This document shows positions 45,876 to 54,248 of a stretch of 64,000 nucleotides of DNA, in pieces. Source of the stretch: Trametes villosa (lineage: Eukaryota > Basidiomycota > Agaricomycetes > Polyporales > Polyporaceae); contig PUDQ02000001.1 of assembly GCA_002964805.2 (NCBI GenBank), positions 3,124,001-3,188,000 of the forward strand. The letters run 5' to 3'. Both the position numbers and the translations under genes were made by a program. Numbering within the stretch: the first letter of the stretch is position 1; the number at the start of each line of letters is the position of its first letter. The notes below the pieces were generated by a model. The model was given only the letters and a program-made list of their open reading frames with translations, ran no database searches and had not been told where the DNA came from.

Positions 45876-48800
45876 TCAGGCCATCTTGTGCAGCTTCTTA
45901 TAGCGTTGAAGAGTTGCTTGTGCGTGTTTGAGATCTTTCTCACGCAGCCATTCATTCTCGTGCTGCGGACGGCCTTTCCATGTGACTAGGTACTGGATTC
46001 CTCCACGGGCTGGCTTCCTGTGATTGATAATCGCTTCGATTTCCCACTCTTCCTCTCCGTCAATTGTGTCCGGTGGTGGTGACACGTAATTCGGACCGTG
46101 TTCTGGGGTGGTTCGGTAGTGCGTGATCAAGGCGGTGTGAAATACTGGATGAATCTTCCATGCCTTTGGGAGTCGGAGTTTCACGGTGGTAGGTCCCATG
46201 ACTTCGTCGATGACAAAGGGACCTTCTCGTTTTGGTGCGAGTTTCCGGTTGGGATAGGGCAACTTGAGGTTCGTGGATTCGAGGAACACTTTATCTCCCT
46301 TCTGGAAGGTCACATTGCCTGCTGCTTGTCTCTTGGCCATGGCGGCGGCGGCCTTTGCGTGGGAGGCGATGGCGTTTTCTCGGAGTTCCTTGAGGTGATT
46401 CAATCGTTCTTCCGTGCTGGGATGTTTGGGCTTAGGGTGTACGGTGCCTATAGCTCGTGGTTGATATCCCATCAGAAGTTCGAAGGGGCTTTTCCCAGTG
46501 ACTGAATGAGTCCGGTGATTGTGCGCGAATTCAAATTGTGGCAAGAGGGTGCTCCACGTGTCGGGGTAGTTCCCACAATAGATCCGCAGTGCGACTTCGA
46601 TTTCTTGAATGGTCCGTTCTGATTGTCCGTCGGTTTGAGGGTGGTGAGACGTGCTGAGCGATTGGCCAATCCCGAGGAGTTTATTCATTTCTTGGTATGC
46701 ATGTGAGATGAATTGCGGGCCTCGGTCGGATATGATGCGGTCCGGAAGTCCAAATCGGGAGTAAACATCTCTCACGAGAAGATGTGCGGTGTCCATGGCG
46801 TTGGTTTCCTTTGTACATTCCGAGAGAACGATAGCCTTGGATTCGTCGTGGTCAACAACCACTTGGATTGCGTCGAACCCGTTGGATAAAGGGAGTCCAG
46901 TGACATAGTCCATGGTTATTGTGCCGAATGGTCTTGTTGATCTGCTATGTGGAATAGGCATCATTCCGGGTTTGGTGGGATGTGTGTTGACTTTAGCGGT
47001 TTGGCATGTTGCGCATCCTTTGACGTATTGGGTGATGAAGTGTCGCATGCCTGGCCACCAGTATTCTCGGCTGACAAGTTCGAAGGTTTTTTGGATTCCG
47101 GGATGTCCCATGACCGCTGGTTCGTGGTGTAGGCGGACTACTTCTCGGCGAATATTATCTTCGGGTGGGACATAGACTTTCCCTTTGAAGAGAACAATGC
47201 CGTCGTCCATGCGCCAGTCGGTCTTGGTTCCAAAGATAGGTTCCTTCTTGAGGTGCCACGCTCCATTGGTTGAGTCCATGACTGATTTGTCACGAGAAGT
47301 GGTGCTGCGGATTAATTCCTGGAGGTCAACGTGGACTGCCTTGGCGAATAGATCTCCCGGGATCATAGTGACTTCTTCGTTATCGTGGTCTCCTGGGTCG
47401 TGGTCTGGTCTTCTGGATAGAGCGTCGGCTTGGACCAGGCTTTTTCCTGGTAGATGTCTGATGACGTAGTTGAATTCGGATAAGAAGTTGCTCCATCGTG
47501 CTTGTCTTCGGTTGAGTTTTCTAGCACTGCGCCAATATGTCAAGTTCTTGTGATCTGACAGGATTTCTACGGGTTGTTTGGCGCCCTCGATGTAGTGTCT
47601 CCATGTTTCCAGTGCTCGGATGATGGCAAGGAGTTCGCGGTCGTAGATCTGGTAGTTGCGTTCGGTTTCGGTAAAGGATTTTGATAGATATGCACAGGGG
47701 TGCCATATCCCTTCCTCCCCTTTTTGCCTCAACACCGCCCCGGTGGCGACTTTGGACGCGTCGCACTCGATTTGGAATGGTTTTGATGCGTCCGGTTGAA
47801 GCAGAATAGGCTCCTCGATGAAGCGCTTCTTGATGTCTTGGAATGCTTGTTCGCATGCGGGGGTCCACTTCCATGGGTTATCCTTCCGAGTTAAGTCGTT
47901 CAGGGGTCTTGCTAGGTCGGCGAATCCTCGTATGAACCTCCGGTAGAAGTTCGCAAATCCTAGGAAGCTTTGGACCTGTTTGACTGTCGTTGGAGTAGGC
48001 CAGTCCTTTAGTCCGTCGAGCTTGACTGGGTCCATTGATACTTGTCCTGGCGACACGATTGCTCCTAGGAATTCTACCCGTTGAACTTCAAACTCGCATT
48101 TCTCTGCCTTGAGGTATAGATCGTTGTCGCATAGTCGTTCGATTACTAGCCGCGTGTGTTTGCGTAGATCTTCGAGGTTGTCGGAGAAGAGTAGGATGTC
48201 GTCCATATAGATTACTAGCCATCCTTCTGACAGATAGTCGTGAAAGATGGCGTTCATCATGGTTTGGAAGGTTGCGGGGGCGTTGCAGAGCCCAAAGAAC
48301 ATAACTGTTGGTTCGAACAGTCCTCGAGGGGTTTTGAATGCTGCCTTCCATTGGTCGCCTTCCTTGATACGGACATTGTTGTATCCTGCTCGAACGTCGA
48401 GTTTGGTAAAGTATTTCGCTCCGCCTAGCTTGTCAAATAGGTCGGATATGAGTGGTAGAGGTCCTGCGTCCTTGATCGTTCCATCATTGAGGTATCGGTA
48501 GTCTTGGACCGGTCGTAGTGAGCCATCCTTCTTTTTGACGAAGAAGAATGGTGATGCCATTGGTGATTTGGAGGGTCGTATATATCCTTTGGCGAGGTTT
48601 TCGTCCACAAACTTGTCGAGTTCTCCTCGTTCTGCTGGGGATAATGGAATAATCTTGCAGTCGCGGGGTACAAATTCTGCTTTTAGCTTGATGTCATGGT
48701 CCCATGGTCTTGTAATGGGCATGCGCTCCGCGGATTTTTTGTCAAAAACGTCTCGTAGGTCTAACAAATATTCTGGCAGTAGTTCTTCGAGTGTCTTGAC

Positions 48801-49523
48801 CTTTTGCCCTTCGTGTGCCTTGATTGCTAGATTAGTTGACATTGTTGCTCGTCCGATAGTGAGGTCTTTGGATTGTTGTTTGAGAGAACTCAAGATCGTA
48901 TTGGCCTGGACGTTCCAGGTATCGTCGTCTTCTAGATCTTCCGAGGTTCTCCTGATGAATTGATGGACCCCTTCTGGGTCTGCTGTTGTCGTTCGTGGTA
49001 GTCCCCACATTGGGACTCCTGGTGGGGGGTCGTGATGTTGCTGGTATTCTCGACGGAGTTGTTGTTTCTTGATAATCTTCGGGTCAAACTCGAAATGTCC
49101 CGAGTCCCAATTGACCTTTGGATTGTATCGTCGGATCCATGGAATGCCTAGGATGGCGTCGTCCCGTCCTAGGTCGGCGACGTAGAAGTTCGTGGGTAGT
49201 TCGTGTCCTCGGACCACGAAGTTGGATTCCACTCGGTGGGTGACTTCTCCAATGGTGTTAATGCTGTCGTCCGCGTTTCGGAATCGGATTGGTTTTGGTA
49301 GTTTGACCGTAGGGAGATTATATTGATTTACGATGCGACGGTTGAGGATTGTTGCATCCGCGCCTGAGTCGAATAGGGCTCGGATTCCGACGACTTTGGG
49401 TCCACACTCAACATATCCGGATAGCAGGTATGCATTTCTGCGCTGCTGGCCGATAGTTACAAATGAGATGGTGTAGTCCCAGCTACAGGACGAGACGGGC
49501 GCCGGGTCCGTTCGTCCTCCTAA
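45876..49523 (-). CDS. Pol polyprotein (protease, RT, RNase H, integrase, chromodomain)
   Basis: The frame is open for 1,215 residues from the gag stop. It begins in the -1 frame relative to gag, at TTA on the slippery run GATTTTTAG. Domains in order: aspartic protease (ALFDSGADATIL); reverse transcriptase (KKKDGSLRPVQDYRYLN and YMDDILLFSD); RNase H (FQIECDASKVATGAVL, DRELLAI, ADALSRR). Next comes integrase with an HHCC finger (HHEPAVMGHPGIQKTF to CATCQTAK) and a DDE core (ITMDYVTGLPLS, IISDRGPQFISHAY, HHPQTDGQSERTIQEIE). A C-terminal chromodomain follows (EWEIEAIINHRKPARGGIQY, LVTWKGRPQHENEWL). No disabling stop was found. Confidence 0.95.
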   Translation of the reverse strand, partial: LGGRTDPAPVSSCSWDYTISFVTIGQQRRNAYLLSGYVECGPKVVGIRALFDSGADATILNRRIVNQYNLPTVKLPKPIRFRNADDSINTIGEVTHRVESNFVVRGHELPTNFYVADLGRDDAILGIPWIRRYNPKVNWDSGHFEFDPKIIKKQQLRREYQQHHDPPPGVPMWGLPRTTTADPEGVHQFIRRTSEDLEDDDTWNVQANTILSSLKQQSKDLTIGRATMSTNLAIKAHEGQKVKTLEELLPEYLLDLRDVFDKKSAERMPITRPWDHDIKLKAEFVPRDCKIIPLSPAERGELDKFVDENLAKGYIRPSKSPMASPFFFVKKKDGSLRPVQDYRYLNDGTIKDAGPLPLISDLFDKLGGAKYFTKLDVRAGYNNVRIKEGDQWKAAFKTPRGLFEPTVMFFGLCNAPATFQTMMNAIFHDYLSEGWLVIYMDDILLFSDNLEDLRKHTRLVIERLCDNDLYLKAEKCEFEVQRVEFLGAIVSPGQVSMDPVKLDGLKDWPTPTTVKQVQSFLGFANFYRRFIRGFADLARPLNDLTRKDNPWKWTPACEQAFQDIKKRFIEEPILLQPDASKPFQIECDASKVATGAVLRQKGEEGIWHPCAYLSKSFTETERNYQIYDRELLAIIRALETWRHYIEGAKQPVEILSDHKNLTYWRSARKLNRRQARWSNFLSEFNYVIRHLPGKSLVQADALSRRPDHDPGDHDNEEVTMIPGDLFAKAVHVDLQELIRSTTSRDKSVMDSTNGAWHLKKEPIFGTKTDWRMDDGIVLFKGKVYVPPEDNIRREVVRLHHEPAVMGHPGIQKTFELVSREYWWPGMRHFITQYVKGCATCQTAKVNTHPTKPGMMPIPHSRSTRPFGTITMDYVTGLPLSNGFDAIQVVVDHDESKAIVLSECTKETNAMDTAHLLVRDVYSRFGLPDRIISDRGPQFISHAYQEMNKLLGIGQSLSTSHHPQTDGQSERTIQEIEVALRIYCGNYPDTWSTLLPQFEFAHNHRTHSVTGKSPFELLMGYQPRAIGTVHPKPKHPSTEERLNHLKELRENAIASHAKAAAAMAKRQAAGNVTFQKGDKVFLESTNLKLPYPNRKLAPKREGPFVIDEVMGPTTVKLRLPKAWKIHPVFHTALITHYRTTPEHGPNYVSPPPDTIDGEEEWEIEAIINHRKPARGGIQYLVTWKGRPQHENEWLREKDLKHAQATLQRYKKLHKMA

Positions 49524-51325
49524 AAATCCAAGCCGTCTTCTTCGTCGTCGTTATCTCCTAGGGCTACGACACCGATTTCCATTTCTTCGGCATCGTCCGA
49601 TTCGTCTTCCTTGATAGCACGTGTCTTGGTGGTAGGACCTTTCTTCTTGGGGCAGTTCGCTGCACGATGTCCGGGCTCTCGACAGTAGAAGCATTTGTTC
49701 TCCTTCAGGAGTTGTTGTCGAGTTTTCGGATCCATTCGTGTGTTGGTGTTGATTGCGCGAACTTTCGGGTTGTCCCCTCGTTTCTTGAAGTTGGTCTTTA
49801 GACCTTGATAGTCGTCCACTTCGCGGTTTGTCCTCCATCCCCTCTCGATGTGTATAACTCTGTCAATGAGTTCGTGCATCGTGGTGGGGGCGGGGTATAT
49901 GAGGACGAGTTTGGTGCGGAAGTATTGCGGTAGCTTGGTCTTGTACAAGGTTTGTTGAGCGTGATCGTCATTGATTCTTGCTCTGACACATAAGTCGAAG
50001 AACTTCGAGTTGAACTTGAAGAGATCTTCCTTCGGGTTGTACTTCAGGGTGGCTAGTTCCACTGAAGCCTTGCCCTGAGGGTCTATTTCGCCAAAGACCA
50101 GGCGAAAATCGGCAACCCATTGTCTCCAAGTTCCAAATCCGAGTGGAGCGCCATGCTCGTCTTCTCTGTTTGCTGCGTCGACCTTGGCCTCGGCCCACCA
50201 ATGGGTATCGCCTCGCATGTAAGAGAGCGCTGAGACGATCTTAGATGTGTCGTTAGGATAGTCTTGGGGGCGACTGAGGAATAAGAGTTGAAGGTCCGTC
50301 AGGAATTCGTTGGCCTTGGAGCGATCTCCCATGAAGACCTCGGGTTCTTTGACCTTGCTCTTGTGTCCTGGGTTGACTTGTCCTGGAGCATTGCCTTGTG
50401 CGTTCGCTCCCGCTTGTCCACCGCCGGGTGGTCCTCCTCCGCCTCCTCCTCCTGGTGGTCCGCCGCCTGGTCCTCCTCCGCCTGGTCCTCCACCGCCTGG
50501 TCCTCCGCCGCCTTCTTCGTCATCTCCATCGTCTCCGTCTCCTCCTGGGGGTCCGCCTCCTCTTCCTCCACCATGAGGTTCTCCTCCTGATGGTCCGCCA
50601 CCTCCTTGAGGATTGTCATCCTCTGGTGGTTGAGGGGCTCGTGATGTTGTTCCTCGTCCAGCCCTTACGGCCGTCGTGAACGGCGCTGCCGTGCTTGCTG
50701 TCTGAGCAGGTTGCGTGATTGTTGATACTGATGTCATTGTATCCTCGACGCGCTTGAGAGTTTCCGTGAATTCTCGTGCGGGTATTCTGACCCCTATTGG
50801 CGTAGTGGGTCTAACGGTTCGTAGATTGTCCGGTTCGGGACTAGCTTGTCTGTCTTGAGAAGTGTCTTCTCCGCCGAAGTCTTCTTCTTCTGTGGCTGGT
50901 TCGGATGCAGATGCCGGTGATCGCTCGGGATCGCTGATCGGCGTGTTCGGGTTTCTGAGATATTCAACTCCTACCAGAGGAGATGGGGCTGGTGTTTCTG
51001 CGACTGGGGTCCTTGGGGATATTGCGCTTGTCCGTCGATGAGTCGATGGTCTAGGAGAGGGAGTAGGAGCTGTCGAAGTGGAAGATTTGGTTTCGATGTA
51101 TTTCTCGCCTTCTCCTGTGGTGACGTTGTCTGTTTTGGAGCAAGCGAAGAATCCTTGTTTGCTGACGACTTTTTTGTTTAGTCGATGAGGACAGGGTTGG
51201 TATTTGCAGAGTTGGAATTCCCTTTCTTGAGGAGCCCAGTGAATGTCTTTATGTGTATTGTCGTTGAAGTAGTGGTCTCTGGTCTTGCAAGGGAGTCTAT
51301 CCTTCGGGATAATGTCCGTGGTCAT
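49520..51325 (-). CDS. Gag protein with zinc knuckle
   Basis: 601 residues starting MTTDIIPKDRLPCKTRDHYF. The first part is Ser/Thr/Pro-rich, followed by a long Gly/Pro stretch (GGGPGGGGPGGGGPGGG). Then comes the capsid-like region (KEPEVFMGDRSKANEFLTDL, WWAEAKVDAANREDE, DPQGKASVELATLKY). The CCHC knuckle is CFYCREPGHRAANC near 49660. The acidic end DNDDEEDGLDF stops at TAG, which is part of the slippery sequence leading to pol. The first 60 residues have Cys/His (CKYQPCPHRL) that may form a second zinc site. Confidence 0.9.
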   Translation of the reverse strand: MTTDIIPKDRLPCKTRDHYFNDNTHKDIHWAPQEREFQLCKYQPCPHRLNKKVVSKQGFFACSKTDNVTTGEGEKYIETKSSTSTAPTPSPRPSTHRRTSAISPRTPVAETPAPSPLVGVEYLRNPNTPISDPERSPASASEPATEEEDFGGEDTSQDRQASPEPDNLRTVRPTTPIGVRIPAREFTETLKRVEDTMTSVSTITQPAQTASTAAPFTTAVRAGRGTTSRAPQPPEDDNPQGGGGPSGGEPHGGGRGGGPPGGDGDDGDDEEGGGGPGGGGPGGGGPGGGPPGGGGGGGPPGGGQAGANAQGNAPGQVNPGHKSKVKEPEVFMGDRSKANEFLTDLQLLFLSRPQDYPNDTSKIVSALSYMRGDTHWWAEAKVDAANREDEHGAPLGFGTWRQWVADFRLVFGEIDPQGKASVELATLKYNPKEDLFKFNSKFFDLCVRARINDDHAQQTLYKTKLPQYFRTKLVLIYPAPTTMHELIDRVIHIERGWRTNREVDDYQGLKTNFKKRGDNPKVRAINTNTRMDPKTRQQLLKENKCFYCREPGHRAANCPKKKGPTTKTRAIKEDESDDAEEMEIGVVALGDNDDEEDGLDF

Positions 51326-51339
51326 ACACTCGGGTACGA

Positions 51340-51996
51340 CTAGTATTGGGTGTATGGGGTGTGGCTATACACGTTCCTGGTTGCGACCCACTGGAGGTAG
51401 ATGTTCTTGGCCGTGAATAGAGCTTGTCCTGAGCTGAGTACGACGGGATAGATTGGGTCCGTAGACTGAAGATTTGTCCACCGACTATGATTTGCTCGGA
51501 TTTCTTCTTCCAGGTAGATCCCGAAGTTGTTGAGAATATAGTCGTTGTCTCGACTAACCGGTGGTTCGCCGCGGAAGATTCGAAGTGCCTCGCGGTAATG
51601 GAATGTAGCGTCTTGTAGATGGCGCGAAATAAGCGGGTCTACTTCTGGCCTGAATTGGATAGGGTCGTGGAAGTATGTTGCTGCGTTGAGCGCGCCAATG
51701 AGTTGTGATTCGAAGACGCGTGGGTCAAAGGCGAGTTCTTCTTCGTCGTTTGCGGGGTCGGGTGATGATTCCGGTTCTTCGATGACTGAGGGGTCAACGT
51801 ATTCGTCGATTGATCGAGCAAGTTCTTCGTTAGAGAACTGGACGTTCCTGATGTCGAGTTGGTCGTAGTTGAAGCCTGGGACGTGCTCTGGACGTTCAGC
51901 GGCCTCTTCGAGGGTCGTGATGGTGTGCGGACGCGGAGGTAGTTCTTGATGGTACCAGTACGGAGATGCTGGTCGGATTGGCTGGGGACTCCACAC
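51340..51996 (-). CDS. Extra ORF upstream of gag, function unknown
   Basis: A 218-residue frame lies between the 5' LTR and gag and ends 14 bases before the gag ATG. The N-terminus is Pro-rich (MWSPQPIRPASPYWYHQELP). The body looks folded and acidic: FNYDQLDIRNVQFSNEELAR, PRVFESQLIGALNAATYFHD, LQDATFHYREALRIFRGE and ALFTAKNIYLQWVATRNVYS. No known domain was recognised. The close spacing to gag suggests the two are translated from one RNA by termination-reinitiation, or that it is a detached N-terminal part of gag. Confidence 0.75.
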   Translation of the reverse strand: MWSPQPIRPASPYWYHQELPPRPHTITTLEEAAERPEHVPGFNYDQLDIRNVQFSNEELARSIDEYVDPSVIEEPESSPDPANDEEELAFDPRVFESQLIGALNAATYFHDPIQFRPEVDPLISRHLQDATFHYREALRIFRGEPPVSRDNDYILNNFGIYLEEEIRANHSRWTNLQSTDPIYPVVLSSGQALFTAKNIYLQWVATRNVYSHTPYTQY

Positions 51997-52322
51997 GTGA
52001 AGTTCTTCTTCCTCGTGGAGAGGACTTGAGAATAGTCCGGAACGGACAGATGTTTCGGATGGTGACGACGTGGTGGGCGAGTTGTGGAGTCGACGGAGTG
52101 GGGCTAGTAACGCTCGGGTTACACGCCTACGAAGTTGAGCCCTTACACCGCTACGAGGTGAGGGATCCAGAGTTTCGATCTAATGTTAAGATAACACTTG
52201 AAGTGGCGTTCGAGCGCACTCAAAGGGTTATAAATAACAAGTAGATTGAGGAGTCAAGAGTATGAGTTGTTACAGGATGAAACAGGAGATCGAAACTGGG
52301 GAAAAGAGAGGGAGAGAGGGGG

Positions 52323-52332
52323 TCCTTATATA
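52323..52332 (-). promoter_or_regulatory. TATA box of the retrotransposon promoter
   Basis: The element strand reads TATATAAGGA. The same sequence occurs at 44021-44030 in the 3' LTR. It lies about 75 bases downstream of the cluster of TGACTCA sites, a normal arrangement for U3 followed by the start of R. Confidence 0.7.
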
Positions 52333-52404
52333 CTGTGGGGGAAGGATCTGCGCAGCAGATCCGCAGTAAAGCGCAGCACTGCTGCAGCACGTCCGCAGTC
52401 AGTA

Positions 52405-52509
52405 TGAGTCAGGTCTGGGCTAAGTATAGTACACCGCAGTCAGGATGAGTCATGAGGAGTCAGGACGAGTCATATGGACTAAATATAGAGGCTGAGTCAG
52501 AGTGAGTCA
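52405..52509 (-). promoter_or_regulatory. Cluster of TGACTCA (bZIP/Gcn4-type) sites in U3
   Basis: Perfect TGAGTCA/TGACTCA heptamers start at 52405, 52446, 52493 and 52503, with several GAGTCA near-matches between them. The matching sites in the 3' LTR start at 44103, 44144, 44191 and 44201. TGACTCA is the established binding site of Gcn4/AP-1 bZIP factors. All four survive in both LTRs despite eight substitutions elsewhere. Confidence 0.65.
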
Positions 52510-52555
52510 GGTCGAGTCATTGGCCGTATTAGGAACCGAGGATGAAATTGTAACA

Positions 52556-53647
52556 CTCTGACGCGACTCACAAAGATTGAGCCGCGTCAATAACTTCTCC
52601 GAGTCCAATGTCTGGTGAGTCTGTCGAAGACATGTATTCGCACTCGTCTACTTTCACCTGTGGACAGGGGGTGGGGAATTTGGTGGGACTCAGACTCGGC
52701 CCATCATCGCGCGCCGCATAGATATGTGCGCTGTGCTCGCTATTTTGGACGCTTCCATTTCAGAAGACGGGCGTATCTTGGTTCTCTGGCAGTGACAGAC
52801 ATATGAGAGCAAAGATCGACGAATAGGAAGTAGAGGGGCGGTCGAACGTGTCTGCACTGTTGGGGATTTCCGGAACTTAGAGCGACTGGGGCCGAATATG
52901 GCAGTGAAGGACGCCACCAAAGCGTTGCAGCCGGGCGCTTAGCAAGATACGACTTGCCAGACGCCACCACGCGACTGTATCGACCGCTTCTACCCTGCAA
53001 ATACTCCTCTCATGGAATATAAAGCACTCCGACTAGAATTCTCTGTTTAACTGATGATCACTGGCGAGCCAAATGTCAGCACCAATCGTTTTCGGGCTGC
53101 CACGCATATCGAGCGGGCCTATCGCCGTCAAGGTTAGTGTTCGTTCAACTTGAAGAAGAAAGATCGCGGAGCTTTGCGTATATACATCAGACTGATGTGT
53201 CGTTCATACGCAAATAGATTACTCGAAGGCCACCCGCAGGAGTCTGACCTCGGGCCTTGCTCATCAACTCGATGACGCGGTTTGAAGCCGCCGTGCTGGT
53301 GAGAGCTGTGCTCCGATGAGCAGGGAGCATCCTTCCTGTTTCCCTGAAGGATCAGCTCGTGCGTGGTTGCCGGAGGCTTATTACATCAGAGATCTAGCTC
53401 GTGCCACCACCAAGAGGCGATGCGCATAGGCGAGTAATACATCGTGTTGTTCTGCAGGCTGAGCTATTCTAACTCGCATTCATGATTCGCATATATCAGA
53501 CTAGGGACATGCACACGGGTTTCCTACACCGCCGCAGGCCGCAAATCCCACGACGTCGGGCAAAGGAACTCAAACCAATTCAGATAGCGACTTGACCTGG
53601 CAATATTCGGCTTGGCTCCTATTCCTGTGAACGGTTGTTGTACCGTT
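52556..53647. other. Intergenic stretch
   Basis: About 1.1 kb lies between the retrotransposon and the small secreted protein gene. Only very short ORFs on both strands; no family motif, repeat or RNA gene was recognised. Confidence 0.5.
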
Positions 53648-54248
53648 TCAAGCGTCCTGGAAGACTAGTACGAGGCGTAGGCAGCATATCGCGCGGTGCG
53701 TTGTAAATTGTGCTTACCGCGAAGGCTGTAGTTGCCTGCAGACTGACGCTCGTCCAAGTTGATCTGGCAACGGACCGAGCCGCCCTCGGGGCAGATGAAC
53801 GGCACCGTGTTCGTGTGCGTGCCCCGCGCGACGTTGAAAGTGTCGTCGGGGTCCTACGAGCGCGCGATCAGCCACTAGGGCGTGCAGCGAGGGCGGCGGG
53901 CACCTACGTCCACCTCCATCGAGTCGATGTATGCGGTGGCCCCGGGGACGCACCCGAGGGGGTCGGTCGCCTGACACGTCCTATCGGAGGTGGGAGAACG
54001 TGTGGTTAGGTCGGGTAGATGTGGACGCGACGCGGGGCGTACATGCGAGCACCCGCGGTGCAGCTTCTAACGATGTACCAGATGCGGAAGCCGGTGCCGA
54101 GGGGTCCGTAGGAGCCGCAGCCTGAGTCGGGGGTAAGGACCGCGTCGACGTTCCCGGTGAGCGCAACAGGGTAACGCTCGACGGGGGCCGGCGTGGCAGC
54201 GACGAGGCACATGGAGGCGACGAGGGCGAGGATGGTGGAGAAGCGCAT
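53648..54248 (-). CDS. Small secreted cysteine-containing protein
   Basis: Four exons (54248-54043, 53980-53908, 53853-53718, 53664-53648) give 432 bases in phase, 143 residues. The first, second and third introns start GTACGC, GTAGGT and GTAAGC and all end TAG; the first has an ACCTAAC branch site. The N-terminus MRFSTILALVASMCLVAATP is a clear signal peptide with likely cleavage after Ala. The mature part has six cysteines (SGCGSYG, SCTAG, TCQAT, GCVPG, ICPEG, RCQIN), enough for three disulfides. The order of strands (GTGFRIWYIVRSC, CQINLDERQSAGNYSLRVFQ) suggests a small beta-protein. No family was recognised. It sits next to the retrotransposon in a gene-poor region, as effector-like proteins often do, but a role is not shown. 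Confidence 0.75.

Larger units (their letters stand above)
43882..52555 (-). mobile_element. Chromodomain Ty3/gypsy LTR retrotransposon, nearly intact
   Basis: The 8.7-kb element is bounded by two 372-base LTRs and is transcribed leftward. In order it has an extra 5' ORF, gag with a zinc knuckle, and pol (protease, reverse transcriptase, RNase H, integrase, chromodomain). An extra 3' ORF and a polypurine tract follow. All ORFs are open and the LTRs differ at only eight positions (about 2%), so the insertion is recent and may be active. The chromodomain at the end of integrase marks it as a chromovirus. The five bases flanking each side (CGTTC and CTCTG) do not match, so no target-site duplication is visible. 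Confidence 0.95.
52184..52555 (-). repeat. 5' LTR of the Ty3/gypsy element
   Basis: 372 bases, same length as the 3' LTR and about 98% identical. Transcription runs leftward from this copy. The interior side is followed by TTAGATCGAAACTCTGG on the element strand; the expected primer-binding site could start at TGGATCC (52169 leftward), but the matching tRNA was not identified. Confidence 0.95.

Noticed and set aside
44291..45955. Envelope gene of an endogenous retrovirus-like element
   Set aside because: The product lacks a signal peptide, transmembrane helix and cleavage motif; it is only in the env position.
50390..50560. Candidate CRISPR-like or satellite repeat (GGTCCTCC units)
   Set aside because: It encodes the Gly/Pro-rich stretch of gag; the repeats are codon-level low complexity, and this is a eukaryotic genome.
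52140..52183. tRNA primer-binding site directly after the 5' LTR
   Set aside because: A TGG occurs 14 bases inside the LTR edge, but I could not match the following bases to a specific tRNA, so it is not listed as a site.
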